DNA from: Pacificibacter maritimus
GTDB lineage: Bacteria > Pseudomonadota > Alphaproteobacteria > Rhodobacterales > Rhodobacteraceae
DNA: 64,000 bases
Direction: 5' to 3'
Assembly (NCBI RefSeq): GCF_003814915.1
Contig: NZ_RKQK01000004.1
Location: 186,001-250,000, forward strand
Part shown: positions 28,609-37,905 of the stretch, in pieces
Layout: each line of letters starts with the position of its first letter
Position numbering within the stretch: the stretch's first letter is position 1
The notes under the pieces: model-generated
Database searches by the model: none
Told to the model about the DNA's origin: nothing
The model's input: the letters and a program-made list of their open reading frames with translations, nothing else
Made by a program: the position numbers and the translations under genes

Positions 28609-28684
28609 TATGTCTTCCTTTTGTCACCAAAATTTGCAATCTTTTCGACGGCGCAGGCTGGGAGATCTGCGCGGGGAGGTAGAC

Positions 28685-30280
28685 ATGAAACCTGACTTTG
28701 ATCTTTTGGTCATCGGCGGCGGCATCAATGGATGTGGCATTGCGCGAGATGCCGCGGGGCGTGGCCTAAGCGTCTGCTTGGCCGAGATGAATGATCTCGG
28801 GTCAGCGACATCGGGAGCTTCAACAAAGCTCTTTCATGGCGGTCTAAGATATCTAGAGTACTTTGAATTCAGGCTGGTGCGCGAAGCGCTTCGTGAGCGG
28901 GAAAACCTATTAAGGGCTATGCCGCATATTTCATGGCCAATGCGTTTCGTTTTGCCCTACCACAAAAGCATGAAATTCGACATGTCCACGCCCACATCGA
29001 AGCTTTTGGGTGCGGTGATGCCATGGATGAAGGGTCGTCGACCCGCATGGCTTATTCGCCTTGGATTGTTTATCTATGATAACCTTGGTGGACGAAAAAT
29101 ATTGCCGCCAACATCTTCACTGAATTTGCGAAATACACTCGAGGGAAAAGAGCTAAACCCGAAATTTGAAAAAGCTTACGAATACTCTGATTGCTGGGTC
29201 GAAGATTCCAGATTGGTTGTTTTGAATGCACGTGATGCACAGCGACGTGGAGCTGATATTCGCACCCGTTCCAAAGTTGTTGGCGCTGAAGTCACCGATG
29301 GTATTTGGCGTGTAAAAATTGAAGATACCGAAACAGGACAAACAGACATCGTAACGGCGTCTATGGTTGTGAATGCTGGCGGCCCTTGGGTTGGGGATGT
29401 ATTGCGCACGACTTTGCGTAGCAATTCACAAGCGGGTGTTCGTTTGGTGCGGGGCAGTCATATTGTCACCAAAAAACTGTTTGACCACGACAAGTGCTAC
29501 TTCTTTCAGGGCACTGATGGGCGCATTATTTTCGCCATTCCTTACGAGACTGATTACACACTTATTGGCACCACGGATCATGATCATGCGGATGCATCCG
29601 TCAAACCAGAATGCACACCGCAAGAGCAGGAGTACCTGATCACTTTCATCAACGGTTACCTTGCTAAACCCATTTCAAACGATGATGTGGTTTGGACATA
29701 TTCAGGTGTGAGACCGCTTTATGATGACGGCGCTAGCACGGCTTCGGCTGCAACGCGTGACTATGTTTTGAAACTCGATGAAACGCGCGGCGCCCCTTCT
29801 TTGAATGTTTTTGGTGGGAAAATCACGACGTACCGCTGCTTGGCTGAAAGCGCGCTGGAAGAAATCGAAAAAGTTTTGCCCGTGACCGCAAAGCCGTGGA
29901 CTGCAGGTGTTGCCTTGCCTGGCGGTGATTTCCCTGTCGATGGTGTCGGTGCGTTGATCAAGGAAGCAAAAGCATCATACCCGTTCTTGTCGGACCGCTT
30001 AGCGCTACGGCTTGTGCGTGCTTACGGTACAGAGCTCGCGCAAATTTTGGGTGAGGCAAAGGCTGAACAGGCGCTTGGTATAAATTTCGGCGCTGACTTG
30101 TTCCAAAACGAAGTTCAGTGGCTGATCGACAATGAATATGTGCGCTGCGCTGATGATATCGTGTGGCGCAGAAGCAAACTTGGACTGCGCATGAGCCATG
30201 AACAGATCGCCAAACTGGATGACTGGATCGTGAAGCGGCTGTCGGAGCAACCCGCTGCGGCAATCGAAGAAGAGGACTAA
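28685..30280 (+). CDS. glpD: Aerobic glycerol-3-phosphate dehydrogenase GlpD
   Basis: A 531-residue FAD enzyme that oxidises glycerol-3-phosphate to dihydroxyacetone phosphate at the membrane. The start at 28685 follows GGGGAGG and gives the usual N-terminus MKPDFDLLVIGGGINGCGIARDA. Other family motifs are GSATSGASTKLFHGGLRYLE and VNAGGPWVGDVL, with FGGKITTYRCLAESAL near 395. First gene of an operon continuing through the ABC importer and glpK. Confidence 0.95.
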   Translation: MKPDFDLLVIGGGINGCGIARDAAGRGLSVCLAEMNDLGSATSGASTKLFHGGLRYLEYFEFRLVREALRERENLLRAMPHISWPMRFVLPYHKSMKFDMSTPTSKLLGAVMPWMKGRRPAWLIRLGLFIYDNLGGRKILPPTSSLNLRNTLEGKELNPKFEKAYEYSDCWVEDSRLVVLNARDAQRRGADIRTRSKVVGAEVTDGIWRVKIEDTETGQTDIVTASMVVNAGGPWVGDVLRTTLRSNSQAGVRLVRGSHIVTKKLFDHDKCYFFQGTDGRIIFAIPYETDYTLIGTTDHDHADASVKPECTPQEQEYLITFINGYLAKPISNDDVVWTYSGVRPLYDDGASTASAATRDYVLKLDETRGAPSLNVFGGKITTYRCLAESALEEIEKVLPVTAKPWTAGVALPGGDFPVDGVGALIKEAKASYPFLSDRLALRLVRAYGTELAQILGEAKAEQALGINFGADLFQNEVQWLIDNEYVRCADDIVWRRSKLGLRMSHEQIAKLDDWIVKRLSEQPAAAIEEED

Positions 30281-30283
30281 GAA

Positions 30284-31372
30284 ATGGCGTTAGAATTAAA
30301 AGGTGTTTCGAAATCTGTTGATGGGATGGTGCATATTCATCCGACCGATTTAACACTGGAAAAGGGCACGATGAACGTGCTGCTTGGCCCTACTTTGTCT
30401 GGTAAAACATCTTTGATGCGGCTGATGGCTGGGCTTGATGTGCCGACAGAGGGCACTGTCCACTGGGAAGGTCAGGATGTAACAGGCATGCGCGTGCAAG
30501 ACCGTAAAATTGCCATGGTTTATCAGCAGTTCATCAACTATCCGTCGATGACTGTTTTCGAAAACATCGCCTCGCCACTCAAACTTATGGGGAAATCATC
30601 GTCTGAAATTAAGGCGGCTGTGCTAAAGGCAGCAGACCTGATGCAACTGACGCCGATGTTACAACGCAAGCCCCTAGAGTTGTCGGGTGGTCAGCAACAG
30701 CGCTGCGCTTTGGCGCGCGCCTTGGTCAAAGATGCAGGGTTGGTTTTGTTGGACGAACCGCTTGCGAACCTTGATTACAAACTGCGTGAAGAATTGCGTG
30801 TCGAAATTCCCAAGATTTTTGAAGAAGCGGGATCGATTTTTGTTTACGCAACAACTGAACCTGAAGAGGCACTACTGCTGGGTGGAAATACTGCAGCCTT
30901 GTGGGAAGGGCGCGTGCGTCAGTTCGATCTCACGCCAAGGGTATACCGCCAACCGACTGATGCCACGACGGCACGCGTGTTCAGCGATCCGCCTATGAAC
31001 TTTTTAAAGGTCTCGAAAGCAGGATCGAAGATTACATTTGGCGATGATCGCAGTACCGATGCAACTGGCCCTATGTCGGCCCTAGCAGATGGTCGCTATG
31101 TTGCTGGATTCCGCCCCAACCATGTTGAAATCAAGGCGCATACAGAAACCGCTCTTGCCTTTGATACCAAACTGATCGTGACCGAGCTGACAGGATCCGA
31201 AACCTTCGTCCACCTCGACCACGACGGACAGAAGTGGGTTGGATTAATCCACGGGGTTCATGACCTGAAATTGGGGGCTGCACTACAAGTGTTTATCGAC
31301 CCAAGTCACGTTTATATATTCAATGAAAATGGCGACCTAGTTGCGCCAGCGTCCTACGCGTTAGCGGCATAA
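30284..31372 (+). CDS. glpS: Glycerol ABC transporter ATP-binding protein GlpS
   Basis: A 362-residue ABC ATPase of the sugar-importer (MalK-like) class. Walker A is GPTLSGKTS, which has the unusual substitution TLS for the common SGC/SGA, the signature is LSGGQQQR, and Walker B is LVLLDEPL. A C-terminal TOBE-like regulatory region follows from about 240. It starts 3 bases after glpD. In Rhizobium the glpSTPQUV genes import glycerol; here the same order is seen. Confidence 0.88.
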   Translation: MALELKGVSKSVDGMVHIHPTDLTLEKGTMNVLLGPTLSGKTSLMRLMAGLDVPTEGTVHWEGQDVTGMRVQDRKIAMVYQQFINYPSMTVFENIASPLKLMGKSSSEIKAAVLKAADLMQLTPMLQRKPLELSGGQQQRCALARALVKDAGLVLLDEPLANLDYKLREELRVEIPKIFEEAGSIFVYATTEPEEALLLGGNTAALWEGRVRQFDLTPRVYRQPTDATTARVFSDPPMNFLKVSKAGSKITFGDDRSTDATGPMSALADGRYVAGFRPNHVEIKAHTETALAFDTKLIVTELTGSETFVHLDHDGQKWVGLIHGVHDLKLGAALQVFIDPSHVYIFNENGDLVAPASYALAA

Positions 31373-31383
31373 GGAGAAGGACA

Positions 31384-32460
31384 ATGGCAAAAATCACCCT
31401 CGATAACCTTGCGCATTCGTATTATCCGAACCCAAAAGGCGAAGATGATTTCGCGCTTAAGGAGCTGAACCACAATTGGGCTGACGGCGAAGCCTATGCA
31501 TTGTTGGGTTCCTCTGGTTGCGGTAAGTCGACCTTGCTGAATATTATTTCTGGCTTGTTGCACCCGTCACAAGGGCGCATTTTGTTCGACGACAAAGATG
31601 TGACCCATGCTTCGACTGCGGATCGAAACATTGCGCAGGTATTCCAGTTTCCCGTGGTCTATGACACGATGACGGTGCGCAATAATCTGGCGTTCCCTTT
31701 GAAAAACCGTGGCGCTGATCCAAAATATATCGCGCAACGTGTCCAGCAGATTGGACAGATGATCGGCATGGAAGCTGAGCTGGACAATCGCGCACGTGGA
31801 TTGACAGCTGACGCCAAGCAAAAGATTAGCTTGGGGCGCGGAATGGTGCGTGAAGATGTAAACGCGCTGCTATTTGATGAACCGTTGACTGTGATCGACC
31901 CTCATATGAAATGGGAGCTGCGCACACAGTTGAAATCGCTTCATCACGAATTCGGTCACACAATGATTTACGTGACCCATGATCAGACCGAAGCGCTGAC
32001 TTTTGCTGACAAAGTTGTGGTGATGTACGATGGTCGTGTGGTTCAAATCGGCACACCGCAAGAATTATTCGAGCGGCCCGAGCACACATTCGTTGGCTAT
32101 TTCATCGGCTCTCCGGGTATGAATGTTATCCCTGCACAAGTGTCGGGTAAGCGCGCGAACGTCCATGGCTCATCGTTGAATTTGGGTCGTGGCTATGGAG
32201 ATCTGACTGGCAAAGTTGAAATCGGCATTCGCCCTGAATTCGTGTCTTTGACGCAGGGCAAAGGTCTTCCGGTCACCGTGCGTCGCGTTGAAGATGTTGG
32301 CCGTCATAAAATTGTACGTGCGGATCTGTTCGGACATGAAATCAATATCGTTGCCAGTGAAGACATGCCCATTTCGGCAGATATGAACCGCGTCACATTC
32401 GATCCGAACCATATGAACGTTTATGTGAATGATTGGCTAAAAGTCGGGGAGGCCGCGTAA
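31384..32460 (+). CDS. glpT: Glycerol ABC transporter ATP-binding protein GlpT
   Basis: A 358-residue second ABC ATPase, expected to form a heterodimer with GlpS. Walker A GSSGCGKST is standard. The signature region reads LTADAKQKISLGRGM, with the classic LSGGQ replaced by LTADA, and the Walker B end reads NALLFDEPLTVIDP. The two ATPases therefore have complementary irregularities: GlpS has a normal signature, while GlpT's is degenerate. A TOBE-like C-terminus follows. It is coupled to the next gene (TAATG). Confidence 0.88.
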   Translation: MAKITLDNLAHSYYPNPKGEDDFALKELNHNWADGEAYALLGSSGCGKSTLLNIISGLLHPSQGRILFDDKDVTHASTADRNIAQVFQFPVVYDTMTVRNNLAFPLKNRGADPKYIAQRVQQIGQMIGMEAELDNRARGLTADAKQKISLGRGMVREDVNALLFDEPLTVIDPHMKWELRTQLKSLHHEFGHTMIYVTHDQTEALTFADKVVVMYDGRVVQIGTPQELFERPEHTFVGYFIGSPGMNVIPAQVSGKRANVHGSSLNLGRGYGDLTGKVEIGIRPEFVSLTQGKGLPVTVRRVEDVGRHKIVRADLFGHEINIVASEDMPISADMNRVTFDPNHMNVYVNDWLKVGEAA

Positions 32461-33329
32461 TGGAAAAAACAGTCAACCAAAAGGCATGGTTCTTGATCCT
32501 GCCTGTTCTTTTACTTGTGGCATTTTCGGCCGTCATCCCCTTGATGACGGTGGTCAACTATTCTGTTCAAGATACCTTTGGGAACAACCAGTTCTTTTGG
32601 GCGGGTCTTGAGTGGTTCGAAGAAATGCTTCAGTCCGAACGGATGTGGGACGCACTCGGCCGTCAATTGATGTTCTCTGCGGTCATCTTGACGATCCAAG
32701 TTCCCCTCGGTGTGTTCGTTGCACTTAATATGCCAAAAAGTGGTTTTTGGTCGAGCTTTTGTTTGGTCGTCATGTCTTTGCCGCTGCTTATTCCATGGAA
32801 TGTTGTAGGCACGATTTGGCAAATCTTTGGCCGCGTGGATATCGGCTTGCTGGGCTACACGCTGGACGCGCTGGGCATTTCGTATAACTACACTCAAGAC
32901 ACCTTTGCCGCTTGGGCGACGATTATCGTGATGGATGTCTGGCACTGGACATCACTTGTTGCACTTCTTGCTTTTGCGGGCCTCAAATCCATCCCTGATG
33001 CATATTATCAGGCGGCCAAAATTGACCAAGCCAGCCGCTGGGCCATCTTTCGCTACATCGAGCTTCCTAAGATGATGGGCGTCCTAATGATCGCGATCCT
33101 ATTGCGCTTTATGGACAGCTTTATGATTTACACAGAGCCATTCGTTGTCACAGGCGGTGGGCCCGGCAATGCGACGACACTTTTGTCGATCGACCTTGTA
33201 AAAATGGCATTGGGACAATTTGATCTTGGACCCGCAGCTGCATTTTCGATCATGTACTATCTCGTAATCCTGCTCATTTCTTACGTGTTTTACACTGTGA
33301 TGACCAATCTCGACAAGAAGGGTGGGTGA
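32460..33329 (+). CDS. glpP: Glycerol ABC transporter permease GlpP
   Basis: A 289-residue MalF-type permease with about six membrane segments. The start ATG at 32460 overlaps the glpT stop and follows GGGGAGG; an ORF start 27 bases earlier is unlikely. The EAA loop DAYYQAAKIDQASRWAIFRYIELP is clear. The C-terminus is hydrophobic. Confidence 0.9.
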   Translation: MEKTVNQKAWFLILPVLLLVAFSAVIPLMTVVNYSVQDTFGNNQFFWAGLEWFEEMLQSERMWDALGRQLMFSAVILTIQVPLGVFVALNMPKSGFWSSFCLVVMSLPLLIPWNVVGTIWQIFGRVDIGLLGYTLDALGISYNYTQDTFAAWATIIVMDVWHWTSLVALLAFAGLKSIPDAYYQAAKIDQASRWAIFRYIELPKMMGVLMIAILLRFMDSFMIYTEPFVVTGGGPGNATTLLSIDLVKMALGQFDLGPAAAFSIMYYLVILLISYVFYTVMTNLDKKGG

Positions 33330-33332
33330 GCC

Positions 33333-34169
33333 ATGTTTGACGCAACCGTAACACCGAAAAAGCGCTTTAAGGTAAAAGGGTCTGTTGTCGTAATGACAAT
33401 TTACCTGCTGTTCTTGATGCTGCCAATATATTGGCTCGTCAATATGAGCTTAAAAACCAACACAGAGGTGCTCAACGAATTTACCTTGTGGCCGCGCAAT
33501 CTGACTTTTGATAACTACATTAAGATCCTGACAGATCCCTCTTGGTACTCAGGTTACATCAACTCGATCATCTATGTTTTGCTAAACACTGTGATCAGTT
33601 TGTCAGTTGCCTTACCAGCAGCATATGCGTTCAGTCGCTATCATTTCATGGGTGACAAGCACCTGTTCTTTTGGTTGTTGACCAATCGTATGGCGCCGCC
33701 TGCCGTGTTCGCTTTGCCGTTTTTTCAGCTTTATTCTTCTGTTGGTCTGTTTGACACGCATATCGCTGTCGCTTTGGCGCACTGCCTGTTCAACGTGCCC
33801 TTGGCAGTTTGGATTTTGGAAGGCTTCATGCGGGGCGTGCCGAAGGAAATTGATGAGACAGCTTATATCGACGGCTACAGCTTTGGTAAGTTTTTCGTCA
33901 AAATTTTCACGCCACTTATTGCTTCAGGAATCGGTGTCGCCGCGTTCTTCTGTTTCATGTTTTCATGGGTCGAATTGTTGCTTTCACGCACGCTTACTTC
34001 GGTCGATGCAAAACCAATTTCGGCAATCATGACCCGTACACAGGGTGCAGCAGGGATCGATTGGGGGGTGCTGGCCGCAGCTGGTGTTCTGACAATTATT
34101 CCGGGTGCTTTAGTGATCTATTTCGTTCGCAATTACATCGCCAAGGGTTTTGCCCTAGGCCGCGTTTAA
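33333..34169 (+). CDS. glpQ: Glycerol ABC transporter permease GlpQ
   Basis: A 278-residue MalG-type permease with six membrane segments. Its EAA loop is KEIDETAYIDGYSFGKFFVKIFTP, near residue 170. It starts three bases after glpP and pairs with it to form the membrane channel. The name follows the Rhizobium glycerol ABC naming and should not be confused with the glycerophosphodiesterase GlpQ. Confidence 0.88.
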   Translation: MFDATVTPKKRFKVKGSVVVMTIYLLFLMLPIYWLVNMSLKTNTEVLNEFTLWPRNLTFDNYIKILTDPSWYSGYINSIIYVLLNTVISLSVALPAAYAFSRYHFMGDKHLFFWLLTNRMAPPAVFALPFFQLYSSVGLFDTHIAVALAHCLFNVPLAVWILEGFMRGVPKEIDETAYIDGYSFGKFFVKIFTPLIASGIGVAAFFCFMFSWVELLLSRTLTSVDAKPISAIMTRTQGAAGIDWGVLAAAGVLTIIPGALVIYFVRNYIAKGFALGRV

Positions 34170-34184
34170 GGAAGGGTACATCAA

Positions 34185-34457
34185 ATGGACTGGATGGCAT
34201 GGACGACGCCCACAGCGGTTTTCTTCATTATTATTGCCTGCACCTTGGTTGTGTTCACCGTGCTTGCAATCAAATTTCCTGAGGTCCCGCGCGTTGGGAT
34301 CTTAAGGACAGAGACGACCCGTGGGGATCGTCTCTTCATCACACTTCTCGGGTCTGCCTTTATCAATTTGGCATGGTTGGGAGTGGTTGGCGCAAATCAA
34401 CCATATGCGCTGATTGTGTGCCTGATTTATGCCGCTGCGGTTTTCCGCTGGGCATAA
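34185..34457 (+). CDS. glpU: Small membrane protein GlpU (DUF2160)
   Basis: A 90-residue protein with two or three hydrophobic stretches: TAVFFIIIACTLVVFTVLA (about 9-27), LFITLLGSAFINLAWLGVVGA (about 50-70) and ALIVCLIYAAAVF near the end. It matches the DUF2160 family, which recurs between permease and binding-protein genes of glycerol ABC operons. Its role is unknown; an accessory membrane subunit is plausible. GGAAGG lies upstream of the ATG. Confidence 0.85.
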   Translation: MDWMAWTTPTAVFFIIIACTLVVFTVLAIKFPEVPRVGILRTETTRGDRLFITLLGSAFINLAWLGVVGANQPYALIVCLIYAAAVFRWA

Positions 34458-34536
34458 AGGGGAGCGTGGTGCGTGCCAGATAAAACAATTTTGTCGCGCA
34501 CCTGAAACAAATAGTTTTTCTTTAAGGGAGGAAATT

Positions 34537-36258
34537 ATGACTATTTCATTGAAATCAAGCTCGGCGATTGTGCTGGCGCTTGGTGTGCTTGGGTCTCCAG
34601 CCTTTGCTGATATGGATGCGGCTAAGGCATTCTTGGACGCTGAGATTGGCGATGTAACGACTCTGTCTCGCGCTGATCAAGAAGCTGAAATGCAGTTTTT
34701 TGTTGATGCTGCCGTACCCTACCAAGGTATGGAAATCAAAGTTGTATCTGAAACCATTGCAACGCATGAATACGAAGCAAATGTTCTCGCGCCTGCGTTT
34801 GAAGCCATCACAGGCATCAAGGTCACGCATGACTTGATTGGCGAAGGCGATGTTGTCGAAAAACTGCAAACGCAAATGCAGTCTGGCGAAAACATTTACG
34901 ATGCATATGTGAATGACTCCGATCTAATTGGTACACACTGGCGCTATAAGCAGGTGCGTAACTTGACCGATTGGATGGCTGGTGAAGGTGCGGATGTGAC
35001 ACTTCCAACGCTGGATGTTGATGACTTTATCGGCAGCTCTTTCACGACCGGCCCTGATGGCAAATTGTACCAATTGCCAACACAGCAGTTCGCGAACCTT
35101 TATTGGTTCCGGTATGATTGGTTCAATGACGAACAAAACAAAGCAGACTTCAAAGCGAAGTACGGCTATGATTTGGGAGTTCCTGTAAACTGGACCGCCT
35201 ATGAAGACATCGCAGAATTCTTCACTGGTCGCGATCTGTCGCGTTTGGGTGTTGAAGGCGAAGTCTTTGGCAACATGGACTACGGCAAAAAAGATCCATC
35301 CTTGGGTTGGCGTTACACTGACGCGTGGATGTCTATGGCAGGCATGGGCGACGTCGGTGAGCCAAACGGCCTACCTGTTGATGAATGGGGTATTCGCGTA
35401 AACGAAAACTCTCAACCGACTGGGTCTTGTGTGGCACGCGGTGGTGCGACTAACGCACCTGCTGCAGTATATGCTGTGACCAAAGCAATCGAATGGCTCA
35501 ACAAATACTCTCCACCCGCTGCGGCTGGCATGACATTTGGTGAAGCTGGACCAATTCCGGCGCAGGGCAATGTTGCTCAGCAAATGTTCTGGTACACCGC
35601 GTTTACAGCGGCAACGGTTGAGCCTGATCTGCCTGTTATGAACGAAGACGGCACGCCAAAATGGCGTATGGCGCCTTCTCCACATGGTGCATATTGGAAA
35701 GAGGGCCAGAAGATCGGTTACCAAGATGCGGGTGCTTGGACATTGATGGAATCTACACCAGTGGATCGTGCACAAGCGGCTTGGCTTTACGCTCAGTTTG
35801 TTGTGTCTAAAACCGTTGATGTTAAAAAATCTGATGTGGGTCTGACCTTTATTCGTGACACCACTATCAATTCTGATCACTTCACTGAACGCGCCCCTCG
35901 TTTGGGTGGCTTGGTTGAATTCTACCGTTCGCCTGCACGCGTTCAGTGGTCTCCAACAGGTACAAATGTTCCTGACTATCCAAAGTTGGCGCAATTGTGG
36001 TGGCAGAATATCGGTGATGCAATGTCGGGTGCGAAAACCCCACAAGAAGCTCTAGATCAGCTTTGTGCAGATCAAGAACGCGTTCTTGAGCGTCTCGAGC
36101 GTGCTGGTGTTCAAGGTGACCTTGGCCCAGTTCTGAACGAAGAAATGAGTGCTGAGCATTGGTTCTCACAGCCAGGTGCACCTTACCCTGCTTTGGAGAA
36201 CGAAGACGAAGAACCAAAAACAATCGCTTACGATGAATTGGTTAAATCTTGGGAATAG
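34537..36258 (+). CDS. glpV: Glycerol ABC transporter substrate-binding protein GlpV
   Basis: A 573-residue extracellular solute-binding protein, longer than most sugar-binding proteins, as is usual in this transporter. The ATG at 34537 follows AAGGGAGG and begins a signal peptide (MTISLKSSSAIVLALGVLGSPAFA, mature start near DMDAAKAFL). An upstream in-frame start would overlap glpU. The protein is acidic and rich in aromatic residues, typical of periplasmic binding proteins. The 3' end carries hairpins before glpK. Confidence 0.9.
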   Translation: MTISLKSSSAIVLALGVLGSPAFADMDAAKAFLDAEIGDVTTLSRADQEAEMQFFVDAAVPYQGMEIKVVSETIATHEYEANVLAPAFEAITGIKVTHDLIGEGDVVEKLQTQMQSGENIYDAYVNDSDLIGTHWRYKQVRNLTDWMAGEGADVTLPTLDVDDFIGSSFTTGPDGKLYQLPTQQFANLYWFRYDWFNDEQNKADFKAKYGYDLGVPVNWTAYEDIAEFFTGRDLSRLGVEGEVFGNMDYGKKDPSLGWRYTDAWMSMAGMGDVGEPNGLPVDEWGIRVNENSQPTGSCVARGGATNAPAAVYAVTKAIEWLNKYSPPAAAGMTFGEAGPIPAQGNVAQQMFWYTAFTAATVEPDLPVMNEDGTPKWRMAPSPHGAYWKEGQKIGYQDAGAWTLMESTPVDRAQAAWLYAQFVVSKTVDVKKSDVGLTFIRDTTINSDHFTERAPRLGGLVEFYRSPARVQWSPTGTNVPDYPKLAQLWWQNIGDAMSGAKTPQEALDQLCADQERVLERLERAGVQGDLGPVLNEEMSAEHWFSQPGAPYPALENEDEEPKTIAYDELVKSWE

Positions 36259-36302
36259 GGTCAAGCCCTATCCTTTAACAAATGTGGGGCGCGCAGGCGC
36301 CC
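36256..36302 (+). terminator. Paired hairpins after glpV
   Basis: ATAGGG/CCCTAT with a 5-base loop overlaps the glpV stop, and GGGCGC/GCGCCC with loop GCAG lies 20 bases on. Neither has a long T run. They may protect the glpV mRNA end and reduce expression of glpK. Confidence 0.5.
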
Positions 36303-36347
36303 TACATCCAGGTCAAACCCGTAATTTGGTTGCCATTCACTGGCAAA

Positions 36348-36365
36348 GCCTAAGCCTAAGCCTAA
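36348..36365. repeat. Short tandem repeat before glpK
   Basis: Three perfect GCCTAA units lie in the glpV-glpK gap, 48 bases before the glpK start. No function is known. Confidence 0.8.
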
Positions 36366-36413
36366 GGGGCGGGTTGTCCGCCTTTCCCATAATGCTGCCG
36401 AATGAGACTTTGT

Positions 36414-37901
36414 ATGAAATATGTACTTGCGATTGATCAAGGAACGACATCAACCAGAGCTATCCTATTTGACGAAGCACTACGCGTCATTGCGCAGGCC
36501 CAAGAAGAGTTCGCGCAGATTTATCCCAATTCGGGATGGGTGGAGCACGATCCACGTGACCTTTGGAGCACCACCGCTGGAACCTGCCGTGGAGTGATCG
36601 AGCGGGCAAATATTGCCGCCGCTGATGTGGTCTCGATCGGGATTACCAACCAACGCGAAACCACAATCGTCTGGGACCGCACGACAGGTGAACCGATCCA
36701 CAACGCTATCGTTTGGCAAGACCGCAGGACCTCTGATTTCTGCCAAGAGCTGCGCGATGCTGGCCACTCTGATATGTTCGCCGATAGAACGGGCTTACTC
36801 ATTGATCCATATTTTTCCGCGACTAAATTGAAATGGATCCTCGACAACGTTGAAGGGGCACGCGAAAAGGCCCAAAGCGGTCAATTGCTGTTTGGGACAG
36901 TGGACACGTTTCTCATTTGGAAAATCACAGGTGGAAAGTCGCATGTAACCGATGCGACAAACGCTGCTCGTACAATGCTATATGATATTCGCAAAGGCCG
37001 TTGGAGTCAGACCATTTGCGAACTTTTTGAAATTCCAATGCAAATGCTGCCGCAGGTGAAAGACAGTGCGGATGACTTTGGCCATAGCCGCCCTGACCTG
37101 TTCGGAAAACCAATCCCGATAAGTGGCGTTGCCGGTGATCAACAAGCTGCCACCATTGGTCAGGCGTGTTTTGAGCCAGGCATGTTGAAAGCGACCTATG
37201 GAACTGGCTGTTTTGCGCTTTTGAACACGGGCGATACCCCCGTGAAATCCAAAAACCGTCTGTTGACAACCATAGCCTATCAACTGGATGGCAAACCGAC
37301 ATATGCTCTCGAAGGCTCTATCTTTATCGCAGGGGCTGTTGTTCAGTGGTTGCGAGATGGTCTGAAAATCATCCGAGATGCTTCCGAAACTCAGCCGCTT
37401 GCGCTTGGGGCAGATGACAAACAATCCGTGGTTATGGTCCCCGCATTTACAGGGCTTGGAGCGCCCTATTGGAATCCCGAATGCCGTGGGGCTGTCTTTG
37501 GTTTAACGCGGAACTCTGGTCCAAATGAATTGGCAAGGGCCGCTTTGGAAAGCGTGGGATATCAAACCCGAGATCTTTTAGATGCGATGCGGGCTGATTG
37601 GCGAGAGGACACGCCCAATAGCGTGTTGCGCGTGGATGGCGGCATGAGTGCCTCTGATTGGGCGATGCAGTTTTTGGCCGATATCATTGACGCACCAGTG
37701 CATCGACCCAGAGTGCTAGAAACGACTGCGCTAGGGGTTGCATGGCTTGCGGGAATGAAGGTGGGAGTGATGCCTGGCCAAGAAGAGTTTGCAAATCAAT
37801 GGGAGCTGGATCATCAGTTTCACTCCCAAATGGCCGAAGATGAGCGTGCGCGCAAATACGCGAACTGGCGGCGCGCGGTGAAAGCAACTTTGGAGTATTG
37901 A
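36414..37901 (+). CDS. glpK: Glycerol kinase GlpK
   Basis: A 495-residue FGGY-family kinase that phosphorylates glycerol to glycerol-3-phosphate, the GlpD substrate. The start at 36414 gives [20 protein letters not shown], the family N-terminus; an ATG 12 bases earlier is possible and neither has a clear ribosome site. Signature regions include [26 protein letters not shown] and [20 protein letters not shown]. It ends just before the dehydrogenase-like gene. Confidence 0.95.
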   Translation: MKYVLAIDQGTTSTRAILFDEALRVIAQAQEEFAQIYPNSGWVEHDPRDLWSTTAGTCRGVIERANIAAADVVSIGITNQRETTIVWDRTTGEPIHNAIVWQDRRTSDFCQELRDAGHSDMFADRTGLLIDPYFSATKLKWILDNVEGAREKAQSGQLLFGTVDTFLIWKITGGKSHVTDATNAARTMLYDIRKGRWSQTICELFEIPMQMLPQVKDSADDFGHSRPDLFGKPIPISGVAGDQQAATIGQACFEPGMLKATYGTGCFALLNTGDTPVKSKNRLLTTIAYQLDGKPTYALEGSIFIAGAVVQWLRDGLKIIRDASETQPLALGADDKQSVVMVPAFTGLGAPYWNPECRGAVFGLTRNSGPNELARAALESVGYQTRDLLDAMRADWREDTPNSVLRVDGGMSASDWAMQFLADIIDAPVHRPRVLETTALGVAWLAGMKVGVMPGQEEFANQWELDHQFHSQMAEDERARKYANWRRAVKATLEY

Positions 37902-37905
37902 TCCT

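Noticed and set aside
35371-36045. 224-codon frame antisense to glpV
   Set aside because: It lies wholly inside glpV, whose signal peptide, ribosome site and operon position are clear; antisense frames are common here.
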